64,000 nt of DNA from Flavobacteriales bacterium UBA6057 (GTDB lineage: Bacteria; Bacteroidota; Bacteroidia; Flavobacteriales_G; Salibacteraceae): the NCBI GenBank assembly GCA_002428995.1, contig DIYJ01000006.1, positions 248,001 through 312,000 of the forward strand. The letters are read 5' to 3'. Both the position numbers and the translations under genes were made by a program. Positions 32,676-42,033 of this stretch are shown here, in pieces (within the stretch, counting starts at the first letter, position 1; every line of letters begins with the position of its first letter). Under the pieces are notes generated by a model. That model had not been told where the DNA came from. It saw only the letters and a program-made list of their open reading frames with translations, and made no database searches.

Positions 32676-34571
32676 ATGGACTTACGCATCAAATCCTTTG
32701 AAGAATACCAAGCCAAATACAAGCAGAGCGTAGATCAACCAGAGCAATTCTGGTCTGAAGTAGCCGATCATTACCAATGGCAATCCCCCTGGGGTCAGGT
32801 CTTGGACTGGAATTTCAAGGAACCCAACGTAAAGTGGTTCCTGAACGCCAAGCTGAACATTACCGAGAACTGCCTCGATCGTCACGTGGAGACACGCGGT
32901 GACCAAACGGCCATCCTTTGGGAATCAAACTTCCCAGATCGGGACAACATTCGGCTGAGCTACACGCAGCTGCACGCAGAGGTTTGCCGTGCTGCCAATG
33001 CCCTGAAATCCATGGGAGTGAAAAAGGGAGATCGCATCTGCCTCTACATGCCCATGATTCCGGAGCTGGCCATTTCTGTGCTGGCCTGTGCCCGTATTGG
33101 CGCCATCCATTCCGTGGTGTTTGCAGGCTTTTCTGCGCAGGCGCTGGCTGATCGAATCAATGACGCAACCTGCAACGTTGTCATCACCTCAGACGGGCTC
33201 TACCGCGGAGCCAAGCAAGTGGGCTTGAAATCGATCGTGGATGAAGCCCTTCAGCAATGCGATTCTATAGAGCACGTGTTGGTGAAAAAATGCACGGGTG
33301 AAGACATCGGCTGGAGCGAAGGCCGCGACCAGTGGTGGGATGACATCGTTCCTCAGCAGTCTGCTACATGCGCTGCCGAAGTGATGGACAGCGAAGATCC
33401 GCTCTTCATTCTCTACACCAGCGGAAGCACCGGAAAACCCAAAGGAGTGGTCCACACCTGCGGAGGTTACATGGTATATGCAGGTTACAGCTTTGCCAAT
33501 GTGTTCCAATACGAAGAAGGAGACATTTACTGGTGTACAGCTGACATCGGCTGGATCACGGGTCACAGCTACATCATTTACGGACCGCTGCTCAATGGCG
33601 CCACCACCATGATGTTTGAAGGTGTTCCTACATGGCCGGACGCGGGACGTTTCTGGCAGATTGTGGAAAAACACAAGGTGAATCAGTTCTACACGGCACC
33701 AACGGCCATTCGAGCGCTGATGAGCTGCGGCAACGATGTGGTGACACCTTATGACCTGAGTTCTCTCAAAGTACTGGGAACGGTGGGAGAACCCATCAAC
33801 CAGGAAGCCTGGGATTGGTACAAGCAAATGATCGGCAAAGGCACGGTGCCGATTGTGGACACTTGGTGGCAAACAGAAACGGGAGGCATCATGATCTCAG
33901 GTTTGGGCGGACACTCGCCTCAGCAAGCGACCTTTGCCGGTTATCCACTTCCGGGAATTCAACCCTGCCTCGTTGACACCGAAGGAAACGAGATCACGGA
34001 GAATGGAGTAGAAGGGCTGCTCTGCATGAAATTTCCCTGGCCGAGCATCCTGCGCACCACTTATGGTGACCACGAGCGCTGCCGTATTACGTACTTCTCT
34101 CACTACAACGACATGTATTTCACCGGTGACGGAGCCAGAAGGGATGAAAACGGCATGTATCGCATTATCGGTCGGGTAGATGACGTGATCAACGTCAGCG
34201 GACACCGCTTTGGAACAGCCGAGATTGAAAATGCGATCAACGAAAGTGAATACGTGGTAGAGTCCGCTGTGGTAGGCTATCCGCATGACATCAAAGGACA
34301 AGGCATCTACGCCTACGTGATCCAGGAAAAAGCACCAGACGATCTGGAAGCTGCTAAGAAAGAGATCATTGCGACCGTTGTGAAGGAAATCGGCCCCATC
34401 GCCAAACCGGATAAAATCCAGTTTGTAAGCGGCCTGCCCAAGACGCGCTCAGGAAAGATCATGCGAAGGATTCTGCGCAAGGTGGCCGAAGGGGAGCCCG
34501 ATAAGTTGGGGGATACTTCTACGCTGCTGGACCCTAGTGTGGTGGATGAGATTGTTGGCGGGGCGGTTTGA
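32676..34571 (+). CDS. acs: Acetate--CoA ligase
   Basis: This 631-residue acetyl-CoA synthetase has L-Y-T-S-G-S-T-G-K-P-K-G-V near residue 245, the acetate-pocket motif W-W-Q-T-E-T-G-G near 395, the hinge G-R-V-D-D-V-I-N-V-S-G-H-R near 500 and the regulatory lysine in K-T-R-S-G-K-I-M-R-R near 590. Length and motifs are full. It converts acetate, ATP and CoA to acetyl-CoA, completing the uptake-activation route of this locus. The lysine motif is the known site of inhibitory acetylation in the family; no acetyltransferase or deacetylase gene lies next to it. Confidence 0.96.
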   Translation: MDLRIKSFEEYQAKYKQSVDQPEQFWSEVADHYQWQSPWGQVLDWNFKEPNVKWFLNAKLNITENCLDRHVETRGDQTAILWESNFPDRDNIRLSYTQLHAEVCRAANALKSMGVKKGDRICLYMPMIPELAISVLACARIGAIHSVVFAGFSAQALADRINDATCNVVITSDGLYRGAKQVGLKSIVDEALQQCDSIEHVLVKKCTGEDIGWSEGRDQWWDDIVPQQSATCAAEVMDSEDPLFILYTSGSTGKPKGVVHTCGGYMVYAGYSFANVFQYEEGDIYWCTADIGWITGHSYIIYGPLLNGATTMMFEGVPTWPDAGRFWQIVEKHKVNQFYTAPTAIRALMSCGNDVVTPYDLSSLKVLGTVGEPINQEAWDWYKQMIGKGTVPIVDTWWQTETGGIMISGLGGHSPQQATFAGYPLPGIQPCLVDTEGNEITENGVEGLLCMKFPWPSILRTTYGDHERCRITYFSHYNDMYFTGDGARRDENGMYRIIGRVDDVINVSGHRFGTAEIENAINESEYVVESAVVGYPHDIKGQGIYAYVIQEKAPDDLEAAKKEIIATVVKEIGPIAKPDKIQFVSGLPKTRSGKIMRRILRKVAEGEPDKLGDTSTLLDPSVVDEIVGGAV

Positions 34572-34580
34572 GTTTGATGG

Positions 34581-34648
34581 GATGATGAGTTAATCAGTTA
34601 ATCAGTTGATCAGTTGATTAGATGATTAGTTAATCAGATCATTGATGA
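34581..34648. repeat. GATTAG/GATCAG low-complexity tract after acs
   Basis: Dense overlapping TTAATCAG, TTGATCAG and TTGATTAG words begin 9 bp after the acs stop codon. An inverse-orientation remnant (CATCATCTGATCATTAATT) is at 34825-34843. The DNA between (34649-34824) carries no gene I can support. Confidence 0.7.
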
Positions 34649-34893
34649 CATGGCTTTGATAAGCTGGTGCGCGCTTGTAGCGCGTACCCATTGTAGTTAA
34701 TATCTGCACGATGCATCTACGGTAACTGTGCCTTCGCGTAGCCGCTATGGCGAAGCAAGGAGCTCGATGATCGAAGAAAAGCGCACGTGAAGAACAGGTC
34801 GGTTCAGCTTTCCCTTTTCAAAACCATCATCTGATCATTAATTGTCTGGGTCTGATCTTGTTTTATTGAGACCGCCTTCAGTTTTATGGACAA

Positions 34894-34930
34894 TAAAAAA
34901 CCGGCCTTCTTCATGAGGCCGGTTTTCTTT
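34894..34930. terminator. Bidirectional rho-independent terminator
   Basis: AAAACCGGCCT-TCTTCATG-AGGCCGGTTTTCTTT forms an 11-bp stem with T-rich ends on both strands. It sits between the convergent acs operon and the lipase-like gene and can serve both. Confidence 0.9.
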
Positions 34931-34973
34931 GATCCGCTGTCCTGTTCACAGCAGCAAGAACAGGGCTTGTGGA

Positions 34974-37900
34974 TTAATTGACAATGAGCTTGTGGTCGAA
35001 CAATTCAGAGCCGCTACTCACATTTACGAAATACATACCGCTTTGGAAATGCGTCTCGGGGAGATTTAGGTGGAGAATGTTCTCCTGATCGGCTGCTGCG
35101 CCCGTATGTAGCCGGTCGTAAACCACTTGACCGGAAACGTTCATGATCACCACATGGATCTCTCCAGAATGGCTGAATCTACACGCCAGATTCACCTGCC
35201 CATCCTGTGTGGGATTTGGATAGATGGTAGCAAAGCTTTCATCCTCTTCCAATGCCAGCGGAGCATAGTCCTTCCAGGTTTTCTTGCTGAAGTCTTCACA
35301 GCTTGAGCAGGCAGGTGCGTTCTGCTGATTCTCAGTCCAGATTCCGGTATATCCGCTCTGGTTTGGAGACTGCACAAAGTTGAAATACAAGTAGTTCGGA
35401 TTGCCCGGAGGAGGGTAGTTGGAGTTGTAATCATAGAAGAAGTCCACATTTACATTGTCCAGCACCTCGAAATAGTCGGCTTTGGAATAGAAGCCTACGT
35501 GTGAACCTACACCACTTCCAGGATATGTGTACCATGGGTTTCCAAAAGTGTTGATCATGATGCCTGATTGCACTTCTATGTCACTGTTCCATTTTGCTTT
35601 TCGGTTATCGAGGAACAACCATTCATCTCCGATCTCTCTGTTGAGCCAATGACCGTGCACCTCTGGTGTCGCCACACAATGACCGTAGGGGAATTGGGAT
35701 TGCATGTATCCCAGCTGATCCATGTACTTGACATAGAGATGCTGCTGATTCAGCCGCTGAGCGGGAAGGCTCAACGGGGGCTGGTCATCATCTTCACCCA
35801 TGGCAACGATCACATCAAACTCCGTATTCGAGTTGATGAGGGAAGGATTGCCATTCAGATCCGCTTCAAAATCATAATCCAAAGGCACACTTCCCAGGGT
35901 TCCATAGTCGAGTGCACTCTGCGTAGGAACAAGGCAGAACCACAATCCGTCACTGCAAAGCGAAAGGTCGAAGTTGATCTTCGCAAAACCGTCAAAGCCC
36001 ACCTTCGAATAGCTCGACCAGCACCCATAACCATCCGACCCGCTTCGGATGGATGCGAAGGTGAGCATCGGATCAAGGTTGAATCTCCAGGAGAAACTAT
36101 TGTTGGTTGAATTGCCAATTACAGGATCAAGGGCTGAGCTGCCGTAGTAGCCACCGGCATTGGTGCAGAAAGGCTTCACATCAGCATATTCGCTCACGTT
36201 CACCAGGGTGTTATATCCGGTGATGAGCTGCACGCCCCACAGATAGAACTTCACACGTATACCCCATGTTCCGGCATTCATCTGAAACACCTGACCCTGA
36301 CCATCCGGGTTGGTTCTGATGTCAACGTCAGCACCCGCCACCGGAACCTTCAGGATACCGAGAATCTTGGCATAGAGATCAGCACTGAAGGTGAGAATGC
36401 GATCATTGGCTGCGCGTGCCACCATGGCAAAGCTTTGGGTCTGTTTCTCACCGTTCAAGGCACCGTTTGAGATAGCCAGTTTCTTGCAGTACTGAGGATA
36501 GTTCCCCATAGCTGCAAGGTTGTTCACGAAGTCCGTGCGCTTCTGGTGCTGTGTGTACGTTTTGTGCAATCCGGCTGCTCCCTTTGTATCTACGTGGTAA
36601 TAGAGCAACTGCTTGGCTGCATCCGCATCCAGAAACAGGTTGAAGTGTCGCATCACGTAGCGCGTCAGCATCGGAGTACCAAAGAGGTAGTCGACACCGC
36701 TGGTGACAGTTTTGTAAAAGTGCTGCAAGCCCATGGGCAGGTTAGCTCCCTGGTGTGGAGCGTCAATAGAGACCATCAAACGGCAATTGTGCATCCGCTC
36801 GCGCTTGTTGGCAATCGGCCGCAGAAGAGGGTCCGTATAGTTGGGTGATTCCATGTAGGTAGTGACATACCGGGCGATGATTCCACCCATACTTTCACCC
36901 ATGATGACAAACTCATTCAGATTGTCGTTCGTGATCTGACCTTTTAATAAATCGATCAACTCTACCACATCCATGCTGTTGAGGTGCAAGTCGCGTCTGC
37001 TGTTGCCCCAATCCACCACATAGAAATCGTAGCCGAAGTTGCTCAACTGCGAAACCCTTGGTTCCTGAAGCATTTCGAAGTACACATCTTCAGCCGTCCG
37101 GTTCAGTCTCGGGCTGAAATCATAGATATCCATTCCCTCCAGGTATATGACCACCTTGCGCGTGGCTGGAGTAGAGTTACAGGACTTGAAAATGGATACA
37201 TCCAGGCCACCAACCTGAATCACTTCATCCGCGGCTCGAGGCTGCTTTCCTGCATTTCCCATCATAAAACGGCTGACCGAATGCTTATACAAGACTCCGT
37301 CTTTCATGATGCGCACCTGGATAGCGATGTCCTGTCCCTGTGAGGCGATTCCATTGTAATCGACTACATGCTCGGTTAATACCAAAGGGTCGAAAGTGAC
37401 CCACCCATTTCCATCGCCAAAGTCCACCTGGAAGGTGTAGAAGAGCGGATCATAGAACTGTTGGTTTGCTCCATCCACAAACATGTATTGTGGGTCAATC
37501 TGCCAGGCGATCCGGCCATACTTACTCGTTCCAAAGAGTGGAGCACAGGTAAAAATGTTGTTCGTCACATACGGATCACTAGGGCGCCCGGGCTTGTCAT
37601 AAATCTTGTTGGCGCTCACGTCAAAATCGAAGTACTGATTGCTGTTCAATGCCCCCGGCACCAGCTCGTAGTACGATTTGTCCAAAACCCCGATCGGAAT
37701 CTTGTCCGTTTCCATGTCCAGCACATCATCATAGATGTCCTGATCAGTAGGCAAGCCCGCCTGATCATAGGCCATGTGATACGTCTCCCAATACAGGGCA
37801 TACCAGTTGTCGCTCGTACTTGGATCATAGGAAATGGGCGTCCAGAATTTATCATCAGTGTAATGGCCAGACATGTCGTAGAGGTATTCCATCACAGGGG

Positions 37901-38060
37901 CTGGTCTGGATAGCGGAGTGAAGATGTCTCGCAGTTGCTGGTTCACATGTTTCAATGGGTTCTTGAGTGGGGGCGCAACTGGTGGCTGGCTATAGGCCGG
38001 AGCCATCAATAAGATCAGCATGGCGAGGAGCCAACCGATACGCAAGTGCTTTGTATTCAT
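34974..38060 (-). CDS. T9SS-exported lipase-like alpha/beta-hydrolase, 1028 aa
   Basis: The protein starts with a signal peptide (residues 1-24, ends A-Y-S-Q). The region ~280-560 has an alpha/beta-hydrolase core resembling triacylglycerol lipases of the DUF676/PGAP1 type: Y-L-E-G-M-D-I-Y-D-F, V-V-D-W-G-N, and the nucleophile elbow G-E-S-M-G-G with S390. A D-A-P-H-Q-G-A motif near 465 is typical of lipases of this fold. The long middle and C-terminal parts show no domain I recognise. The last ~80 residues are a T9SS type A sorting domain (Y-P-N-P near 950). It should be exported to the surface; the ester substrate is unknown. Confidence 0.8.
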   Translation of the reverse strand: MNTKHLRIGWLLAMLILLMAPAYSQPPVAPPLKNPLKHVNQQLRDIFTPLSRPAPVMEYLYDMSGHYTDDKFWTPISYDPSTSDNWYALYWETYHMAYDQAGLPTDQDIYDDVLDMETDKIPIGVLDKSYYELVPGALNSNQYFDFDVSANKIYDKPGRPSDPYVTNNIFTCAPLFGTSKYGRIAWQIDPQYMFVDGANQQFYDPLFYTFQVDFGDGNGWVTFDPLVLTEHVVDYNGIASQGQDIAIQVRIMKDGVLYKHSVSRFMMGNAGKQPRAADEVIQVGGLDVSIFKSCNSTPATRKVVIYLEGMDIYDFSPRLNRTAEDVYFEMLQEPRVSQLSNFGYDFYVVDWGNSRRDLHLNSMDVVELIDLLKGQITNDNLNEFVIMGESMGGIIARYVTTYMESPNYTDPLLRPIANKRERMHNCRLMVSIDAPHQGANLPMGLQHFYKTVTSGVDYLFGTPMLTRYVMRHFNLFLDADAAKQLLYYHVDTKGAAGLHKTYTQHQKRTDFVNNLAAMGNYPQYCKKLAISNGALNGEKQTQSFAMVARAANDRILTFSADLYAKILGILKVPVAGADVDIRTNPDGQGQVFQMNAGTWGIRVKFYLWGVQLITGYNTLVNVSEYADVKPFCTNAGGYYGSSALDPVIGNSTNNSFSWRFNLDPMLTFASIRSGSDGYGCWSSYSKVGFDGFAKINFDLSLCSDGLWFCLVPTQSALDYGTLGSVPLDYDFEADLNGNPSLINSNTEFDVIVAMGEDDDQPPLSLPAQRLNQQHLYVKYMDQLGYMQSQFPYGHCVATPEVHGHWLNREIGDEWLFLDNRKAKWNSDIEVQSGIMINTFGNPWYTYPGSGVGSHVGFYSKADYFEVLDNVNVDFFYDYNSNYPPPGNPNYLYFNFVQSPNQSGYTGIWTENQQNAPACSSCEDFSKKTWKDYAPLALEEDESFATIYPNPTQDGQVNLACRFSHSGEIHVVIMNVSGQVVYDRLHTGAAADQENILHLNLPETHFQSGMYFVNVSSGSELFDHKLIVN

Positions 38061-38359
38061 TGCAATAGAGTTAAGTGAGTTAATGATGTTTACAGATCGG
38101 GCAACTGATAAAGGATTCGTGGATCCTACCTAAGCCCTTTTCAAATCTGCCTGCATCCTCAGGCTATCGCAATGGGGAAGACGCACTTACACGACCTCAA
38201 CGAGTGGTTGACCGTAATGAATGAGTAGTTGGATATCCATCCGGTAAGCAGGAACACGCATTCCCTTGACCAACTCAGATCAATCGAGTAGAACAGGGGA
38301 ATGCTCTGAAAGGTCAAGGTCACTCAGGCTGTTCTTCTGAGACTTGACGGTTTGAAGAT
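38061..38359. other. Intergenic region without recognised gene (299 bp)
   Basis: It must hold the promoter of the lipase-like gene (minus strand) and the 3' end of the NHL-protein transcript. I see no open frame of credible composition, no clear terminator and no repeat. Confidence 0.5.
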
Positions 38360-39532
38360 CTACGGGGCAATGACAACGCGCTGCGAGTGCACGGTGGAAG
38401 TTCCTTCAGCAACAAGCGTGTAGGTACCGCTTTCCAATCCTGAAATGTCCAAACGTGCTTTTGACTCATTCAGGAAGTTGTGCAGGATCACCTGACCAGC
38501 CATGTTCACAAGGCTCAGGCTGGATAGCGGCTCACTGGATTCCACCAAGAGCAGTTCCCTGGCTGGATTCGGGAAACAGCGCAGGTGAAGTGGATGCTGA
38601 GCCCCAGCCGTTGCTACACCTGTGGCAGTGTCAGGTTCGTTAAAGCCCGAAATCACGCGCACGGATTGTGTGGTAAAATCCGAGACATAGAGCTTGGTGT
38701 GTTCCCGGTTGGTGGTGATTCCATTGGGTCGATGGAAGCGGGCAGTGTCAGCTGCTCCATCTACAAAGCCCGCGAGCCCCGATCCGGCAAGCTCTGTCAC
38801 TTCTCCTGTCAGGCTGATCTGAAACACCTTGTTCACCCCCATGCCCGTAGCATAGATACTCCCGGCAGCAAAGGTCAAGAAGCCAATTCCTAAAAAGCCC
38901 GTATTCGGGATTTCGGCCAGGAGTGTGAGACTATCGCCTCTGTGTGTCACCCGGTAAACTTCCGCATTGCTGAAATTGGCCACATACAATTGATCGTCAT
39001 CGTCAAATGCCATTCCCACAGGGCCATCCAGCAAGGAATCTGTACAGTAGGCGATGACAGAGCCATCAGGAGCAAGTTGAGAGATCCTGTGACCACCAGT
39101 CCCTGAAGCATATTGACTCACATAGAGTGTGTCGCTGTTCGGATCAGCGATCAGCCCGGAAGCTCCATAAATAAGCGGACCGTAGGGAGTTCGAGTTCCA
39201 TTCTCATCGATCTGATAAACGCGATTACTATCCTCGTCTTGCATGTAGTCCACCGCGAACAATTCACCATTACCATTGATCGCCAAACCATTACACGAAT
39301 TAAAACCCGTAGAAAAAACACTGACATTCCCGGCTGTATCAACCTTGTAAAGCGTGCCGTTGCCAGCGGTGGTATTCCCAAAGTGAGATCCATAGAGGTT
39401 GCCATCACTGTCCATGATCAGTGCGTCATCTATGCCGGTATTTGGCCCAGCAAATGTGGAAACTGTGATTTGCGCTCTTCCTGAACAGGCAAACAGCAAG
39501 AGCATGATGATGAGTGAATGAGCTCGTATCAT
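38360..39532 (-). CDS. T9SS-exported NHL/SMP-30-like beta-propeller protein
   Basis: This 390-residue protein has a signal peptide (residues 1-20, ends G-R-A). A six-bladed propeller region of NHL/SMP-30 type (~25-300) has repeated blades such as DSDGNLYGSHFGN, INGNGELFAVDYM, FDDDDQLYVANFSNAEVYRV and HRPNGITTNREHTKLYVSDF. A T9SS type A sorting domain with F-P-N-P follows (~315-390). Such proteins are either lactonase-like or binding scaffolds; no complete lactonase metal site was identified, so catalysis is not claimed. It lies head-to-tail with the lipase-like gene, 299 bp apart. Confidence 0.85.
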   Translation of the reverse strand: MIRAHSLIIMLLLFACSGRAQITVSTFAGPNTGIDDALIMDSDGNLYGSHFGNTTAGNGTLYKVDTAGNVSVFSTGFNSCNGLAINGNGELFAVDYMQDEDSNRVYQIDENGTRTPYGPLIYGASGLIADPNSDTLYVSQYASGTGGHRISQLAPDGSVIAYCTDSLLDGPVGMAFDDDDQLYVANFSNAEVYRVTHRGDSLTLLAEIPNTGFLGIGFLTFAAGSIYATGMGVNKVFQISLTGEVTELAGSGLAGFVDGAADTARFHRPNGITTNREHTKLYVSDFTTQSVRVISGFNEPDTATGVATAGAQHPLHLRCFPNPARELLLVESSEPLSSLSLVNMAGQVILHNFLNESKARLDISGLESGTYTLVAEGTSTVHSQRVVIAP

Positions 39533-39879
39533 AAGTAAGAAGTGGGTTTAGTTGACGCAATATGCATGGACATGCGGACCCCACTTAGTCATATCTAGAA
39601 TGTGGCATTGACACCTGCCGGGGGCGGGCTGATTGAAGAGTTTGAAATGAGAATTCGGGAACGGCAGCTCGATTCTTAGAAGAAGTTCATTGGAAACATC
39701 GACTGCAAAAGACTATCAGAATGGCGCCTTGTGGAGACTACCCAGGAATGAAGGTGTTTTTACACCCCGCTCAATGTTGGAAATTCTAGGAGTCAGGCAC
39801 ATGCTAGAAACCTTCCTTTCATAGATTTGTGACCTGAAAGGCGTTCAGATTTGCGCTGCATTATTAAAGACTCGACACC
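39533..39879. other. Divergent intergenic region (347 bp)
   Basis: The region separates the NHL protein (minus) from the His-rich mini-gene (plus) and should hold both promoters. A -7-like box lies at 39822-39829; otherwise nothing with coding character was seen. Confidence 0.5.
39822..39829 (+). promoter_or_regulatory. -7-like promoter element TAGATTTG
   Basis: A perfect match to the Bacteroidota -7 consensus TAnnTTTG, 50 bp upstream of the ATG of the His-rich mini-gene. No convincing -33 element was found at the expected distance. Confidence 0.4.
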
Positions 39880-40041
39880 ATGAAAAATCCAAGCTTCTAC
39901 GCAGGAATCTTTGTTTCTATCCTCTTTCTCTTTCTGATGAGCCTTACGCTCGGTGGTCACAGCGAAGATCATGGTGATGGTGCTCATGGCCATGACACGC
40001 ACGAGACTCATGGCGAGCATGCTGAAGAAGCACATCATTAA
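39880..40041 (+). CDS. His-rich small membrane protein, 53 aa
   Basis: The frame ATG 39880 to TAA 40039-40041 encodes one N-terminal hydrophobic helix (residues ~7-25) and a tail with ten His among the last ~27 residues, mixed with Asp, Glu and Gly. This pattern fits metal binding (Zn, Cu, Ni) on the periplasmic side. The downstream OmpA-like protein begins the same way (one helix, then a His-rich stretch), so the two may share ancestry or function. A -7-like box at 39822 supports transcription. Codon use and the clean signal-anchor pattern argue for a real gene; no family is known to me. Confidence 0.7.
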   Translation: MKNPSFYAGIFVSILFLFLMSLTLGGHSEDHGDGAHGHDTHETHGEHAEEAHH

Positions 40042-40206
40042 GTAGTTCAAAGATCAAGGTTGGAGGATCAAGGCTTTTGAGCGGCCTTGGTGAATGGTTG
40101 GGATTTGTAAGCATCGATGTTGTGTCGATTGCTTGTTGATAGTTTCTGCCTTGTTCATTGCAACCTTGTTCACGCCACTAACGTTATACGCGCATAAATA
40201 AACCCT

Positions 40207-40848
40207 ATGCGAAACGCTGGATTCTGGGGAGGTATCGTGGTTAGCCTCATCATTCTTATTCTTTTCAATGTCCTTCCGAGCAAGGATCATCATCAACATG
40301 ATGTGACTGCAACCGGTCATGATGATCACGGGCATCATGAAGCCAATGCCCACATTGTTGAAGAAGCCGAAGAGACAGTCGAACCAGAAATGGCAGAAAG
40401 CAACGAAGAATCCAACGAAATGGAGCGGTTGCGCACTGGTTTTGCCGAAGGCAGTTGGGAATGGCAGTTGCTGGATTTCATAGAGTCCGATGAACCTGAG
40501 ATCAGTTTTGTGCTCGAAAAAGTTCCCTTTGAAGGGGAGGAGCTTCCGAGTGAAGGAGGTCTCGAACTTGATCACTTAGCGGAAATTCAAACCGCTTTTC
40601 CCTTCCTCAACATCGACATACAGGCGCACAGCACTGCTGCCAAAAACAAGGTAGGACGCACGGCCAAACGCGCCACCTGCAAAGCACGCGCGCTCTGGGT
40701 GATGGCCAAACTCCGGACCAGAGGTGTAAACAAAGAAAATATCTCCGCCAGTGGCATGGCAGACGATGCACTGATCCCCGGATTACCCACTGACGACAAG
40801 GCACACAGGCGAATCACCGCTGTGATTACCCGAGGCGCCAGTTTCTAG
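40207..40848 (+). CDS. OmpA-like protein with N-terminal His-rich segment
   Basis: This 213-residue protein has a membrane anchor (residues ~7-24) and a His/Asp-rich stretch (~26-50: D-H-H-Q-H-D, H-D-D-H-G-H-H). An acidic linker follows (~52-75), then an OmpA-like peptidoglycan-binding domain (~125-210). The OmpA part has A-K-x-x-A-x-x-K-A-R-A-L-W-V-M-A, then L-x-x-R-G-V, I-S-A-S-G-M-A and R-R-I-T-A-V-I, in the usual order. It is probably anchored in the inner membrane with the domain in the periplasm. It shares the terminal CTAG with the convergent ferritin-like gene. Confidence 0.8.
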   Translation: MRNAGFWGGIVVSLIILILFNVLPSKDHHQHDVTATGHDDHGHHEANAHIVEEAEETVEPEMAESNEESNEMERLRTGFAEGSWEWQLLDFIESDEPEISFVLEKVPFEGEELPSEGGLELDHLAEIQTAFPFLNIDIQAHSTAAKNKVGRTAKRATCKARALWVMAKLRTRGVNKENISASGMADDALIPGLPTDDKAHRRITAVITRGASF

Positions 40849-41660
40849 CCTCTTACTATTTGCAACACCGGCTGGGATTCCACTTCCTGCTTCCCGTGGA
40901 TGAACTGGAGGCTCTTGAAGAACTTGTAATACATGGAGCGCATGAAGTCTTTCATGTCAACACCACCCGCCATGAAAGCCCTACGATGACCGATCCAAAC
41001 TGCGTGCGCTGTGGCGAAGAACAATAGACAATACCAAGTCACGGCTATGGCTCGGGCATAAAAGCCTTTGTCCTGGAAGATCACAAAGAGCCGCTCATTC
41101 TGAAATTTGATGTGATGCGCTTCATCGATTAAGATGTCTTTGCAGATATCGCGCAGTAACTCACATCGCGTAGCATCATGCACGGCCTGATAGAAGATTT
41201 GCGCAGCGCATTCAACGATGATGATGGTGATCGTCCATAGCTCCAGACTCCGATTGAAGTGACGAACATGCCTGAAAAACCAGTCGCCCAAATCAGCCGT
41301 TGCGCGGGCCTCGCCAATCGTATCCAGGTATCGCCCAAGATTGGCTCCATGCTTTTGCTCTTCCTTCACAAAGAGCTTTGCAGCTTCCACATATTCCGGT
41401 TCACCAATGCGATCGTTTCGCCTTCGAACTGCAGCAAGAAAGTGTTCTCCATCGCCTGTTTCCCCCAGCTGGAAGGCCTTAATGGAGTAGAGGAGCTTCG
41501 ACTTTTCTTCCGAGCTGATGGTGGCTTCTCTCGACCAGTCGATGCGTTGTTGCTTGAGGTTTTGCGTGAAATGGGCTTTCCAGAAAGTGGATGTCTTGAT
41601 CATAGCAGAAAGGATTTTGAAGGTTGAGGCGCTAACCCCATCTTTCTCCTTTTCGTGCAT
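40845..41660 (-). CDS. Ferritin-like diiron protein
   Basis: This 271-residue, largely helical protein has carboxylate/His motifs of a diiron site: E-E-Q-K-H (~105), E-C-A-A-Q (~160) and D-E-A-H-H (~190). That is the spacing of the ferritin-like superfamily, close to acyl-ACP desaturase-like or AurF-type oxygenases. A hydrophobic stretch near 215-235 may contact the membrane. The reaction is unknown. ATG at 41660 is taken; M20 (41603) is an alternative. The stop codon overlaps that of the His-rich OmpA-like gene within a shared CTAG. Confidence 0.75.
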   Translation of the reverse strand: MHEKEKDGVSASTFKILSAMIKTSTFWKAHFTQNLKQQRIDWSREATISSEEKSKLLYSIKAFQLGETGDGEHFLAAVRRRNDRIGEPEYVEAAKLFVKEEQKHGANLGRYLDTIGEARATADLGDWFFRHVRHFNRSLELWTITIIIVECAAQIFYQAVHDATRCELLRDICKDILIDEAHHIKFQNERLFVIFQDKGFYARAIAVTWYCLLFFATAHAVWIGHRRAFMAGGVDMKDFMRSMYYKFFKSLQFIHGKQEVESQPVLQIVRG

Positions 41661-42033
41661 GGATGTGATACTTTAACAAAGGAGAGCTGCGGGCTGTTAG
41701 CTGTTAGCTTGGGTTGGGCTTTGATTGTGAGAGGTTCTTGATAAACGTGGCGTTCTCAGGCTCTTATGTACATAGCCCAGTCAACGGAGACGTTGTAAAG
41801 CCTTGGGCTGATGGCCTTTGAATCATTGCAACTTAAGTGTAGGTAACAGCACGAAAACTTCAACCTCAATAACAACCTCAAATACAATGAGTAACAGTCT
41901 GTTCCGTGGGGCAGGTTGCGAAGAAGTGAGAGCACAGAGTAAAAGCTAGACAGCACGATATGCTGGTGGCTGATAGCGTTTTAATAAGCGTAGCCTTGGC
42001 GCAGATGATGACAGAAGCCGCAAGCCGTTATCG
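41661..42033. repeat. Repeat-filled intergenic cassette (373 bp)
   Basis: GCTGTTAGCTGTTAGC near 41693 and GCTGGTGGCTGATAGC near 41962 bracket the region. Inside, 41857-41885 (CTTCAACCTCAATAACAACC and on) closely matches 44570-44600 and the 48.5-48.8 kb tandem repeat. A short minus-strand frame of 66 codons here has no protein-like character. Confidence 0.6.

Noticed and set aside
34649..34824. Possible small RNA or tRNA in the gap after acs
   Set aside because: No cloverleaf or conserved structure can be drawn; the sequence is only GC-rich with scattered short palindromes such as GCGCGC.
41756..41956. Minus-strand frame of 66 codons in the repeat cassette
   Set aside because: It lies within repeat DNA shared with other gaps and has no conserved protein features.
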